Assembly: GCA_001054945.1 (NCBI GenBank)
Contig: JVKJ01000001.1
Location: 310,001 to 374,000 of the forward strand
DNA length: 64,000 nucleotides
Source of the DNA: Corynebacterium falsenii
GTDB taxonomy: Bacteria; Actinomycetota; Actinomycetes; Mycobacteriales; Mycobacteriaceae
Direction of reading: 5' to 3'
Under the pieces are notes generated by a model. That model was not told where the DNA came from. It searched no databases and worked only from the letters and a program-made list of their open reading frames with translations. The position numbers were made by a program, and so were the translations under genes. Positions within the stretch are counted from its first letter, which is position 1; every line of letters starts with the position of its first letter. Positions 17,925 through 26,927 of this stretch are shown one piece after another.

Positions 17925-17954
17925 GTGTTGTGGGGGATAGTGGGGTAATGTGGG
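17921..17954 (+). promoter_or_regulatory. MraZ-binding boxes (four GTGGG repeats)
   Basis: GTGGG occurs at 17921, 17930, 17940 and 17950, so the repeats lie on one face of the helix at 9-10 bp steps. MraZ proteins bind tandem TGGG/GTG repeats upstream of their own gene, which starts at 18072. This is very likely the autoregulatory site of the dcw cluster. Confidence 0.75.
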
Positions 17955-18071
17955 GCGCGACGGAGTTAGAACGGGAGATTCTCTCATTGTGACGCCGGAA
18001 AAACTGAACAGAGTGAATGAAGACCGCAAGCCCCACCCGCACGCATGGCCGAAGAGGAAGGAGCCGTTGCT

Positions 18072-18503
18072 ATGTTCTTCGGCACCTTTACTCCCAAATT
18101 GGACGACAAAGGCCGACTCACACTCCCCGCGAAGTTTCGCGAGGAGCTCGCAGACGGGCTCATGGTCGTCAAGGGACAAGATCGCAGTTTGGCGGTGTAT
18201 CCCCGGGAGGAATTCCTCGTGCGCGCGAAGAAAGCCGCAGCTGCGAGCCGCACGAACCCGCGCGCTCGCGCCTTTGTCCGGAACCTCGCGGCCAGTGCTG
18301 ACGAGCAAACTCCAGACGCTCAAGGGCGCATCACGGTGTCCTCCACTCACCGTGAGTACGCCGGATTGAGCAAGGAATGCGTCGTGATCGGGTCAGTTGA
18401 TTTCCTTGAGATTTGGGATGCCGAAGCCTGGGATGACTACAGCGCGGCACACGAAGCTGACTTCTCCGAAGGGGATGACGAAGCTTTCGCAGAGTTCCTG
18501 TGA
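18072..18503 (+). CDS. mraZ: Transcriptional regulator MraZ
   Basis: A protein of 143 residues with two AbrB/SpoVT-like swapped-hairpin domains: [26 protein letters not shown] at the N-terminus and [34 protein letters not shown] in the second half. MraZ oligomers bind tandem repeats in their own promoter and tune the division/cell-wall cluster. ATG 18072 was chosen because it gives the conserved MFFGTFTP start and has AAGGAG 8 nt upstream; a frame extension to 18045 is less likely. Four candidate boxes lie 118-151 nt upstream. Confidence 0.93.
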   Translation: MFFGTFTPKLDDKGRLTLPAKFREELADGLMVVKGQDRSLAVYPREEFLVRAKKAAAASRTNPRARAFVRNLAASADEQTPDAQGRITVSSTHREYAGLSKECVVIGSVDFLEIWDAEAWDDYSAAHEADFSEGDDEAFAEFL

Positions 18504-18599
18504 TGCACAGTGTGCGCATGCCAGAACGCGCTGCCTATCCGTTGCGAGGCCTTCCCAAGTCCAGATGATCGGGGTGCATGCCGGCCCTTGCCTGTGTGG

Positions 18600-18690
18600 A
18601 TGACGCGGAACCTTGATGTACTTCCCCGACATCAAGTCCGCGCCCATGCAGGTGAGGCCCAGTGTGTACCGCTCAACATCAAGGGACGTG
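18600..18690 (+). ncRNA. mraW RNA motif (cis-regulatory hairpin upstream of rsmH)
   Basis: CTTGATGT (18612-18619) and ACATCAAG (18629-18636) form a perfect 8-bp stem closing the loop ACTTCCCCG (18620-18628). The loop contains CUUCCCC, the conserved loop sequence of the actinobacterial mraW RNA motif, which lies upstream of mraW (rsmH) genes. It is 137 nt before the rsmH start. A second copy of the right arm, ACATCAAGG (18676-18684), could compete for the left arm. The loop bases TTCCCC can also pair with GGGGAA (18766-18771) in the rsmH Shine-Dalgarno. Confidence 0.8.
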
Positions 18691-18772
18691 GGGTGAGGGG
18701 TCCGAGTTCAAGGGGCGGCGTCCCCATCTATTCAGCGCAATCACCCGCAACGTAACCAGGAAGGAGGGGAAC

Positions 18773-19798
18773 ATGGCGTCCACCGGCGAGCATGGGCACG
18801 TGCCCGTCATGCGCGATCGCATGGTCGAACTTGTGGGGCGCGGATTGCAGTCACCAGAAGCTCCCCACCGCCCGGTCATTGTGGACGGAACCTTGGGTGC
18901 TGGTGGACATGCGGAAGCGTTCCTCGAGGCCTTCCCGAACGTTACGGTGGTTGGCCTCGATCGCGATCCGCATGCGCTGAAGGAAGCCGAGGAGCGACTG
19001 GCGAGGTTCGGTGAGCGCTTTGCATCTTTCCACACTCGGTTCGACGGCATCGAGGACGCTCTTGTCGCTCTCGGCGAAGAGGGGAAGATCCCACAGGATG
19101 CGCAAACCACGGGGATCAGCGGGTTCCTATTCGATCTCGGAGTCTCGAGCATGCAGCTCGACCAGGAAGATCGCGGCTTTGCCTACCGCGTGGACGCTCC
19201 CCTGGACATGCGCATGGATCCATCGCTTCCGCTGACTGCCGCGGACATCCTCAACACCTACGCGCATGGAGAACTCGCCCGGATTCTCAAGACCTACGGC
19301 GACGAGAGGTTCGCGGGGAAGATCGCCTCCGCGGTGCTCAGGGAGCGCGAAAGGGAGCGATTTGAGAGGTCGGCGCGCCTGGTAGAGCTTTTGTACGCCA
19401 CTATCCCGGCGGCGACTCGGAGAACCGGGGGACATCCTGCGAAGCGGACATTCCAGGCGTTGAGGGTCGAAGTTAATCGCGAGCTTGAATCTCTGGAAAA
19501 CGTGATCCCTACCGCAACACAGCTGCTTCACGTGGGTGGGGTCGGCGTGTTCATGAGTTACCAGTCGCTGGAAGACAAGATCGTCAAACAGGCATTCAAG
19601 GAACTCAGCACGTCAAAGACACCGGCAGGTCTGCCCATGGAGCTGCCTGGGATGGAGGCCCAGTTCCGATTGGTTACCCGCGGAGCCGAGAAGGCCTCAG
19701 AAACGGAGATCGACGAGAACCCACGCGCGGCGCCAGTGCGGGTCCGCGCGATTGAACGAATTCGAATCGACCGCGGTGCCGAGCCGAATGCTCCTTAG
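18773..19798 (+). CDS. rsmH: 16S rRNA (cytosine(1402)-N(4))-methyltransferase RsmH (MraW)
   Basis: SAM-dependent methyltransferase of 341 residues that modifies C1402 of 16S rRNA in the P site. Recognisable blocks are [13 protein letters not shown], the SAM-binding [67 protein letters not shown] and [17 protein letters not shown] 18773 has a very strong RBS, AAGGAGGGG, 3-4 nt upstream; upstream in-frame starts would run through the regulatory RNA. The second gene of the mraZ cluster, probably controlled at translation by the mraW RNA. Confidence 0.95.
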   Translation: MASTGEHGHVPVMRDRMVELVGRGLQSPEAPHRPVIVDGTLGAGGHAEAFLEAFPNVTVVGLDRDPHALKEAEERLARFGERFASFHTRFDGIEDALVALGEEGKIPQDAQTTGISGFLFDLGVSSMQLDQEDRGFAYRVDAPLDMRMDPSLPLTAADILNTYAHGELARILKTYGDERFAGKIASAVLRERERERFERSARLVELLYATIPAATRRTGGHPAKRTFQALRVEVNRELESLENVIPTATQLLHVGGVGVFMSYQSLEDKIVKQAFKELSTSKTPAGLPMELPGMEAQFRLVTRGAEKASETEIDENPRAAPVRVRAIERIRIDRGAEPNAP

Positions 19799-19897
19799 GG
19801 CCCACGGAGCCCCGGCCGAAAAACCCCTCCTCCCGCCGAACATCACCCACTTGTTCCACCACACCCCACACCACAGTCACGACGAAAAGGACAGCGC

Positions 19898-20671
19898 ATG
19901 ATAACCACAGGTACCCTCCAGGACCTGCGAACTCCTGCACAGCCCCGCCGACGTCATACCGAATACGACCTCCCTGATGGCCTGCGGAAGCGCCCGGTCA
20001 AGCGTCCTTCGCGTCGCTCGGGCCGGGTAGGTAGCCGACAGCAAGTTTCCGTACGCGGGCGCCGAGTAGCTTCCCGACGGAAGGCCAACCCCGCCGTCGT
20101 TCGACTAGCCATTTTGGTGGTCGGCATGATCATTGCAGGGATCGTCACGGTCATGCTTCTATCCGGCGTCACCACGGAGCAGTCTTTTCAGATTGCGGAC
20201 GCCCGGAATCAGAGCGAGAAGCTGAACAATGAGCTGGAGAGCATGGAGCGCGATGTCGCGAACGCGCAGTCTTCCGGCAATATCGCATCCAAGGCGGCGG
20301 ACCTGGGCATGGTTTCCCCGAAGCAGCCCGCGGTGCTGGATGCACAGGGGCAGAAAGTCGAAGAACGCCGCCCTGCCGACAGTGAAGGGGATCGACCGGT
20401 GGTGGATATTAACGGTGAGTCCAACCAGCGGGGTGCTTCCAGTGATCCGAACGCTACAAAGAACGTTCCGGGGCTGGCGCCTCGTGATCCAGCGGGTGCG
20501 GAAGCCCAGCGCGGTGGCAACACGTCTCAGGGCAACAGTGCGCACAATGGCGGCGGATTGCCCTACGGCCCGTCGAACAACGCGCCAGCCGGGAATACTG
20601 CTCCAGGGAACGTTGCCCCAGCCCCTGCACCTCACGGTGCCCAGGCACCGGTAGCCCCTCCCGCCCCGTAG
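19898..20671 (+). CDS. ftsL: FtsL-like septum protein with long Pro/Ala-rich tail
   Basis: Bitopic membrane protein of 257 residues. A basic cytoplasmic N-terminus (about 1-65, many Arg) precedes one TM helix (AVVRLAILVVGMIIAGIVTVMLL). A short coiled coil follows (NQSEKLNNELESMERDVANAQSSGNIASKAADLGMVSPKQP), the part that resembles FtsL/DivIC and should pair with FtsB and FtsQ. The last 120 residues are low-complexity Pro/Ala/Asn/Gly. The position between rsmH and ftsI identifies it as FtsL despite weak sequence conservation. RBS AAAGGAC lies about 7 nt upstream of ATG 19898. Confidence 0.8.
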   Translation: MITTGTLQDLRTPAQPRRRHTEYDLPDGLRKRPVKRPSRRSGRVGSRQQVSVRGRRVASRRKANPAVVRLAILVVGMIIAGIVTVMLLSGVTTEQSFQIADARNQSEKLNNELESMERDVANAQSSGNIASKAADLGMVSPKQPAVLDAQGQKVEERRPADSEGDRPVVDINGESNQRGASSDPNATKNVPGLAPRDPAGAEAQRGGNTSQGNSAHNGGGLPYGPSNNAPAGNTAPGNVAPAPAPHGAQAPVAPPAP

Positions 20672-20699
20672 CTGTGTAGGGCCTAATAAACACAAGACA

Positions 20700-20738
20700 C
20701 GCCGGGGTAAAACTCGGCGGTTTTCCCTTTAAGGGGAA
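20700..20738 (+). terminator. Terminator-like hairpin plus inverted repeat between ftsL and ftsI
   Basis: CGCCGGG (20700-20706) can pair with CTCGGCG (20713-20719), one wobble, loop GTAAAA, followed by GTTTT. TTCCC (20723-20727) and GGGAA (20734-20738) form a second small repeat. This could attenuate transcription entering ftsI. Confidence 0.45.
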
Positions 20739-20796
20739 CAATGGCAGCGAGTATTGAGAATCTCGCTCTGTGAATCATCGAAGGAGGATCGAAGCC

Positions 20797-22710
20797 TTGG
20801 CAGATCGTGGCCGTAGGGAGAGCGCCCGACCCGCATCGCGCTCCGTATCCTCCAACTCTTGGCTCATTTTGGACACGAGCGCGGCCCGCTTTAATAAGCG
20901 AGTTCGCCTGATCATTCTGATTATCACGCTGACCGTTATTGCTATGGTGATCCGGCTAACGTGGGTGCAGCTCATTGCCGGGCCGTCCCTGGCTGCGCAG
21001 GCGGAGATGCAGCGCACGTCCGTGATCGCGGAACCCGCGCACCGCGGCGCCATTGTGGATCGGAATGGCCAAACCATGGCCTACACGATGGAGGCCCGGT
21101 CGCTGTCGGTTCACCCGAACAAGTTGCGGCAGTTCATGCAAGAAAATCACGATCTCAAGCCAGATGAAGTGGCAGAGCCAGATCAGCGCATGGAGCAGAT
21201 CGCAAACGACTTGCCGAAGATGATCAACAAGAGCAAGGACACGATCAAGTCCAAAGACTTGTTGAAGAAGATGAAGGACGACAAGTCCAACTACGAGGTC
21301 CTCGTGCGGAATGTGGACCCAGACATCGCCCAAAAGGTCTCGGACAAATATCCGGAAATCACTTCCGAGCGCCAAGACATCCGCCAATATCCCAACGGCG
21401 CTGTGGGAGAGAATTTCATCGGCAAGATCAGCACTGATCAGCAGGGCCAATTCGGGCTCGAGCTCGCCCAGGATTCCCGGCTGCAGGGTGTCAATGGTTC
21501 GCGAACGGTCGATGTCGCCGGCAGCGGATACGCCATCCCCGGCTCCACCCGCGACGAACATCCTGCCATCGATGGCGACCAGTACAACCTGACCATCGAC
21601 CTCAACGCGCAGACCTATATCCAACAGCAGGTTCAGCAGGCCAAGGAGAACTCCAAAGCCGAATCCGCGTCCGCAGTGGTCCTGGATGCCAAAACGGGCG
21701 AAATCGTGTCCCTCGCTAACTCGGACACGATCAATCCAAACGGGAATATCGAGGATGAGCTCAAGCAGAAGAAGTCCTTCGGGGATCGCAATACCGCTGA
21801 CACTTTCGAGCCGGGATCGGTTGCCAAAATCATGACCGCCGCCGCCTCGATCGAGGAAGGGAAGACAAAGCCTGACGAAATGCTTCGCGTCCCGGGCAGC
21901 ATCAACATGGCCGGCGTCACCGTGAAGGACGCTTGGGAACACGGCGATTTGAACCTGACGACCACCGGTGTGTTCGGTAAATCCTCCAACGTGGGAACCC
22001 TGATGCTCGCGGACAGGGTCGGCCAGGACAAGATGTTCAATTACTTCAAGAACTTCGGCATCGGCCAACCGACAGACATCGGGTTGCCCTATGAATCCGC
22101 TGGCTACATGCCCGACCTGCCGCAGTGGTCCGGCGGGACCTTTGCCAATCTCCCCATCGGCCAGGGCATGTCGATGAACCTGGTCCAAATGGCCTCGATC
22201 TACCAGGCCATGGCGAACGATGGTAAGCGCGTGCAACCGCGACTCATCGACGGCATTAAGTCTCCCGACGGGAAGAACGTGGAGCTGCCGAAGTCCAAGG
22301 AGACCCAGGTCGTCTCCCCAGAGACGGCGCGCACGACCGTGGACATGTTCCGCGCGGTTACCCAATCTGACCCCACTGGGGTCAACCGAGGTACCGGAGC
22401 CGCAGCGGGAATCGACGGTTACCAAATCTCGGGCAAGACCGGTACCGCCCAGCAAGTGGACCCAGATACCGGTGCGTATTCCATGTCCAACTACTGGATC
22501 ACGTTCGCTGGAATCGCCCCGGCGGACGATCCCCGCTTCGTCGTGGCACTCATGCTGGACAAGCCCAAGCAAGGAACCGGCCCGAACGGCAGCGGCGGCT
22601 CCGGTTCTGCCGCGCCCCTGTTCAAGGACATCGGCAGCTGGCTCCTCGACCATTACAACGTTCCACTGTCCCGGAACTCCGGTGACATGCTGATGCTGGA
22701 GGCCCCCTAA
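20797..22710 (+). CDS. ftsI: Septal peptidoglycan transpeptidase FtsI (PBP class B)
   Basis: Class B penicillin-binding protein of 637 residues, partner of FtsW at the septum. One TM helix near the N-terminus (VRLIILIITLTVIAMVIRLTW) is followed by the pedestal region and the transpeptidase domain. Active-site motifs are SVAK (in FEPGSVAKIM), SSN (in GKSSNVG) and KTG (in ISGKTGTAQQ). I place the start at TTG 20797 because AAGGAGG (20781-20787) is 9 nt upstream; the GTG at 20770 precedes that RBS. It could have its own transcript, since a terminator-like hairpin lies in the gap after ftsL. Confidence 0.93.
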   Translation: MADRGRRESARPASRSVSSNSWLILDTSAARFNKRVRLIILIITLTVIAMVIRLTWVQLIAGPSLAAQAEMQRTSVIAEPAHRGAIVDRNGQTMAYTMEARSLSVHPNKLRQFMQENHDLKPDEVAEPDQRMEQIANDLPKMINKSKDTIKSKDLLKKMKDDKSNYEVLVRNVDPDIAQKVSDKYPEITSERQDIRQYPNGAVGENFIGKISTDQQGQFGLELAQDSRLQGVNGSRTVDVAGSGYAIPGSTRDEHPAIDGDQYNLTIDLNAQTYIQQQVQQAKENSKAESASAVVLDAKTGEIVSLANSDTINPNGNIEDELKQKKSFGDRNTADTFEPGSVAKIMTAAASIEEGKTKPDEMLRVPGSINMAGVTVKDAWEHGDLNLTTTGVFGKSSNVGTLMLADRVGQDKMFNYFKNFGIGQPTDIGLPYESAGYMPDLPQWSGGTFANLPIGQGMSMNLVQMASIYQAMANDGKRVQPRLIDGIKSPDGKNVELPKSKETQVVSPETARTTVDMFRAVTQSDPTGVNRGTGAAAGIDGYQISGKTGTAQQVDPDTGAYSMSNYWITFAGIAPADDPRFVVALMLDKPKQGTGPNGSGGSGSAAPLFKDIGSWLLDHYNVPLSRNSGDMLMLEAP

Positions 22711-22714
22711 AGAT

Positions 22715-24298
22715 ATGACTTCTTCGACGACCACGAACCTCACGGAGAATAGGCCACCGCGGGGCTCCACCCTGTCTCAGCTCGCCGCAGTGTGCGAGGG
22801 GCGGGTCGCAGACCACCACGCGGAGGTCAGGGTGACCTCCGCCGCGATCGGATCTCACGATGTCCAGCCCGGCGGATTATTCTGCGCGGTCCCCGGCAGC
22901 CGCGCCCACGGAGCGGAGTTCGCCGCTGGCTCGCAGGCTGCCGCTGTGCTCACCGATGAGACCGGCGCGGACATCATCGCCCGATCAGAAAACCCGCTAC
23001 CGACTTTGGTTGTTGATGATGTTCGTCAAGCCATGGGGCCAGTGTGCGCGCACGTTTACGGCCACCCCTCCCGGGAGCTCACCATCATCGGCATTACCGG
23101 CACCAGCGGAAAGACCACCACGAGCTATCTCGTGGAGCGTGCCCTCCTCACCGAACATTCTGTGGGCATCATCGGAACGACGGGTACTCGCATCAACGGC
23201 GAGCCCATCCCTACCAAGCTCACCACCCCCGAGGCTCCGACTATGCAAACCCTGCTGCGTCACATGCGCGATGAGGGGGTCACCCACGTGGTCATGGAGG
23301 TGTCGTCGCATGCCCTCGAGCTCGGGCGCGTGCGCGGAATCGGCTTCGATGTTGCCGGATTCACCAACTTGAGCCAGGACCACCTGGATTTTCACCCGAC
23401 GATGCGCGATTATTTCGACGCCAAGTCCAAGCTCTTTGTAGAAGAGCAGGATGGGCAGGTCCCCACTGCTGTCGTGTGCGTGGACGATCAGTGGGGCCGC
23501 GAGCTCGCCGCCCATCTCCGCTCGCTGGGGAAGGCGCCGGTGGTCACGGTCTCCACGGATCCAGCCGCGGAGGAGGACGCCACGTGGTCTGTCGCCAAGG
23601 TGGACGTGACATCAGCAGGCCGACAGATTATCTCGATGGCAGGTGATCAGCCGAGCTATAGCATCGGGCTAGCAGGCTCCTTCAACGTGCCCAACAGCGC
23701 GCTCGCCCTCGCGTGCGTGAAGGCGGCGGGAGAGGATGTGTCACAGGCTGCCGTTGCCATTGCCGATGTTCAGGTCCCCGGCCGCATGCAAGCGATCGAT
23801 GAGGGGCAGGACTTCCTCGCTGTAGTGGATTATGCCCACAAGCCTGGCGCGGTGGCGGCAGTGGTCCACACGCTGGCCGATTACCTCCCATCGCCGGAAG
23901 GCCGCATCGGCATTGTGCTGGGAGCCGGCGGGAATCGCGATCATTCGAAGCGCCCGAAAATGGGATTCGAGGCGGCCAAGGTGGCAGACGCTGTCTTCGT
24001 GACCGACGACAATCCAAGAGATGAGGAGCCGGCGGAGATCAGGCGAGCCGTAATGGACGGAGTGCGTGATGCGGCCACCCAGAGAGACGGAAGTGTCGAA
24101 GCCTTCGAGTATGGAGACCGGGCACGAGCGATCGCCGAGGCTGTCGCGTGGGCGCGGTCTGGGGACGCCATTGTTATCGCTGGCAAAGGGCATGAGACCG
24201 GTCAAGAAGTGCGGGGTGTGATGCATGACTTTGACGACGCTGCAGTGCTGGCACATGCATTACGTGAAAAACTAGGCGCAGACGGGAGTGTCAAATGA
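22715..24298 (+). CDS. murE: UDP-MurNAc-tripeptide synthetase MurE (meso-DAP adding)
   Basis: Mur ligase of 527 residues that adds meso-diaminopimelate to UDP-MurNAc-L-Ala-D-Glu. The ATP loop is ITGTSGKTTTSYL; the central domain shows NLSQDHLDFH with the metal-binding His. The C-terminal domain contains DNPR (in VTDDNPRDEE), which marks meso-DAP rather than lysine specificity and fits the corynebacterial A1-gamma peptidoglycan. It starts 4 nt after ftsI and overlaps murF by 4 bp. Confidence 0.95.
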   Translation: MTSSTTTNLTENRPPRGSTLSQLAAVCEGRVADHHAEVRVTSAAIGSHDVQPGGLFCAVPGSRAHGAEFAAGSQAAAVLTDETGADIIARSENPLPTLVVDDVRQAMGPVCAHVYGHPSRELTIIGITGTSGKTTTSYLVERALLTEHSVGIIGTTGTRINGEPIPTKLTTPEAPTMQTLLRHMRDEGVTHVVMEVSSHALELGRVRGIGFDVAGFTNLSQDHLDFHPTMRDYFDAKSKLFVEEQDGQVPTAVVCVDDQWGRELAAHLRSLGKAPVVTVSTDPAAEEDATWSVAKVDVTSAGRQIISMAGDQPSYSIGLAGSFNVPNSALALACVKAAGEDVSQAAVAIADVQVPGRMQAIDEGQDFLAVVDYAHKPGAVAAVVHTLADYLPSPEGRIGIVLGAGGNRDHSKRPKMGFEAAKVADAVFVTDDNPRDEEPAEIRRAVMDGVRDAATQRDGSVEAFEYGDRARAIAEAVAWARSGDAIVIAGKGHETGQEVRGVMHDFDDAAVLAHALREKLGADGSVK

Positions 24299-25785
24299 TT
24301 GAACTGACTGTGGGACAAATCGCGGAGATTACTGGTGGCCTGCCGGTCGATGGTGCGCAACCCGATCAGCGTGTCACGGGGCCAGTGGAGTTCGATTCGC
24401 GCAAGATCACCCCTGGTTCGCTGTTCATGGCACTCCCTGGGGCGAAGGTGGATGGCCACGACTTCGCAGCGGCAGCGATCAAGGCCGGTGCAGCGCTGTT
24501 GATCGTGGGTAAGCAGGTTGGCCAACCCGCACTGTTGGCTCGTCCGGCGAGCGTGGCCGAGGAAGCAAGCAACGCTGCTGCCTTTGAACACGATGTGAAT
24601 GGGCACGGCGCAGCCGTCTTGGAGGCGGTGAGCAAGCTCGCTCGGTACAACACCGATGAGCTAGTGGCACAGCATGGCTTAAACGTTGTGGGCATCACCG
24701 GCAGCGCCGGCAAGACCTCGACGAAGGATCTGATTGGCGCCGTGCTCCGACGTGGCGGGGAAACTGTTGCACCTCCCGGGAGTTTCAATAATGAAATTGG
24801 CCTTCCCTACACTGCGCTTCGGTGCGTGGAGGGGACCAAGTTTCTCGTGGCGGAGATGTCCGCCCGGGGGGTGGGGCACATTCGCCACCTCACGGAAGTG
24901 ACGCCGCCGCAGGTCGGAGTGGTCCTTAACGTGGGAAGTGCTCACTTGGGTGAATTCGGATCACGCGATGCGATTGCCCAAGCCAAGGGCGAACTGGTCG
25001 AATCGCTGCCAGAAGATGGCCTGGCAGTGCTTAACGCCGATGATGACCACGTGGATGCCATGGCAGAGCGCACGGCGGCCCGGGTGGTGCGATTCAGCGT
25101 GGATCCGCAATCCCACCAGCACGCAGACTATGTGGCGTCCGATATCGTCCTGGACGAAGTGGCGAGGGCAACTTTCACCCTCCACCATCCCCACGGGGAG
25201 CCGGTCAATGTGTGTCTGGGCGTCTTCGGTGCCCACCAGGTGTCCAATGCGCTCGCGGCGGCGGCCGTGGGTATCGAATCCGGGCTGGATCCGCAGGTCG
25301 TGGCGGACGCATTGAGCAATCATGTGGCTGCGAGTGTGAACCGGATGGACGTGCGCACCCGCAAAGATGGCGTGACGATCATCAACGATTCCTATAACGC
25401 CAACCCAGAGTCCATGCGTGCGGCGGTCAATGCGCTGGCCTATACGGCGACTGGGCGCTCCAACGCAGACAGTTGGGCTGTGCTCGGGCAAATGGGTGAA
25501 CTGGGTGAAGGGTCCATCGAGGAACACACGTCATTGGGTTCTGCACTAGGCCAGCGCCGCATTGATCATGTGGTCATCGTGGGCAATGGAGTCAATCAGA
25601 AGGCCTTGGCGAAAGCTGCGCGAGACGTGGGGGTGGACACCCACACCGTGGAAAACGTAGAGGCTGCCGTAAACTTCGTGGATCAGAACATTCGCGCCAA
25701 CGATGTGGTGCTGATTAAGGCCTCCTATTCGGATGGGCTGTGGGACGTAGCCAGTGGCCTGCTGGCTGGGGAAGAAGGAGAATAG
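24295..25785 (+). CDS. murF: UDP-MurNAc-tripeptide:D-Ala-D-Ala ligase MurF
   Basis: Mur ligase of 496 residues that completes the UDP-MurNAc pentapeptide. The ATP loop is [14 protein letters not shown]; further family blocks are [26 protein letters not shown] and [18 protein letters not shown]. The start ATG overlaps the murE stop (ATGA), pointing to coupled translation. Confidence 0.95.
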   Translation: MIELTVGQIAEITGGLPVDGAQPDQRVTGPVEFDSRKITPGSLFMALPGAKVDGHDFAAAAIKAGAALLIVGKQVGQPALLARPASVAEEASNAAAFEHDVNGHGAAVLEAVSKLARYNTDELVAQHGLNVVGITGSAGKTSTKDLIGAVLRRGGETVAPPGSFNNEIGLPYTALRCVEGTKFLVAEMSARGVGHIRHLTEVTPPQVGVVLNVGSAHLGEFGSRDAIAQAKGELVESLPEDGLAVLNADDDHVDAMAERTAARVVRFSVDPQSHQHADYVASDIVLDEVARATFTLHHPHGEPVNVCLGVFGAHQVSNALAAAAVGIESGLDPQVVADALSNHVAASVNRMDVRTRKDGVTIINDSYNANPESMRAAVNALAYTATGRSNADSWAVLGQMGELGEGSIEEHTSLGSALGQRRIDHVVIVGNGVNQKALAKAARDVGVDTHTVENVEAAVNFVDQNIRANDVVLIKASYSDGLWDVASGLLAGEEGE

Positions 25786-25792
25786 AACCCCA

Positions 25793-26896
25793 ATGTTGCA
25801 GATCTTTATCGCCGGCGCGGTGGCATTTATCGTCTCTGTGTTCTTCACCCCGGTCCTCATTAGGAGGTTCTCTGCCGAGGGGCTCGGTCAGGAAATCCGC
25901 GAGGACGGGCCCAAGTCTCACTTGAAGAAGCGCGGAACTCCGACCATGGGCGGAATTGCGCTGCTGGTGGGTTTGACGGTCGGTTACCTGGTCGCCGTGG
26001 CGGTGGGCCTCATGACCACCGGAACCGGGCCGGGGGCGTCCGGCTGGCTTGTGTTGGGGCTCACACTGGCGCTGGGCGGTCTTGGCTTCGCCGACGACTA
26101 CATCAAGTTGGTTAAGGGACGGAACCTCGGGCTGAATGCGAAGGCAAAACTGGTGGGGCAGTTGGCCAGCGCGGTCATTTTCGGCCTCTTGGTGCTGCGC
26201 TTCCCGAACGCTCAGGGCGAAACTCCCGCCAGCACGTACTTGTCCTTTTTCCGAGATATCCCGACCTTCAACCTGGCCATCGGCGGTGCCATCATCGGCA
26301 CGATCCTCTTCCTGGTCTTCATCTACATCGTGATCTCCGCCTGGTCCAACGCCGTCAATCTCACCGACGGGCTCGATGGTCTCGCTGCCGGGGTCACCGC
26401 GATCGTGATGGGTGCGTACGTCCTGATTACCTTCTGGCAGTTCCGGAATTCCTGTTCCGTGGCGGCAAACGCCGGCTGTTACGCCGTTCGCGATCCCCTC
26501 GATCTCGCGATGCTGGCTTCTGCAGGGCTAGGCGGTTGCCTGGGCTTCCTGTGGTGGAATGCCGCACCGGCGAAGATCTTCATGGGAGACACCGGTTCGC
26601 TCGCCCTGGGAGGCCTCGTAGCAGGCCTGTCCATCACGTCCAGGACTGAGCTGCTCATGATCTTGGTGGGCGCGATCTTCGTCGCAGAGGTCGTGTCGGT
26701 GGTCATCCAGGTGGCTTATTTCAAGACCACCGGAAAGCGCATCTTCCGCATGGCTCCGATCCACCACCACTTCGAAAACGGCGGGTGGGCCGAGACCACA
26801 GTCGTCATCCGGTTCTGGTTGCTGGCTGCGATGGCAGCCATGTCCGGGTTCGCCCTGTTCTATGGCCAGTGGCTGGGCGCTGCCTCGTGGTCCTAG
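25793..26896 (+). CDS. mraY: Phospho-N-acetylmuramoyl-pentapeptide transferase MraY
   Basis: Integral membrane enzyme of 367 residues with ten TM helices that makes lipid I from UDP-MurNAc-pentapeptide and undecaprenyl phosphate. Signatures are [43 protein letters not shown] and the His-rich PIHHHFE with [15 protein letters not shown] 25793 gives the conserved short N-terminus; its RBS AAGGAG lies inside the end of murF. Confidence 0.95.
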   Translation: MLQIFIAGAVAFIVSVFFTPVLIRRFSAEGLGQEIREDGPKSHLKKRGTPTMGGIALLVGLTVGYLVAVAVGLMTTGTGPGASGWLVLGLTLALGGLGFADDYIKLVKGRNLGLNAKAKLVGQLASAVIFGLLVLRFPNAQGETPASTYLSFFRDIPTFNLAIGGAIIGTILFLVFIYIVISAWSNAVNLTDGLDGLAAGVTAIVMGAYVLITFWQFRNSCSVAANAGCYAVRDPLDLAMLASAGLGGCLGFLWWNAAPAKIFMGDTGSLALGGLVAGLSITSRTELLMILVGAIFVAEVVSVVIQVAYFKTTGKRIFRMAPIHHHFENGGWAETTVVIRFWLLAAMAAMSGFALFYGQWLGAASWS

Positions 26897-26927
26897 ACAC
26901 CTACTGCCAGTCCTAGAAGGAGTTCCC

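Noticed and set aside
20956-22770. A 604-codon open frame on the minus strand opposite ftsI
   Set aside because: Same reason: ftsI on the plus strand has SXXK, SXN and KTG motifs.
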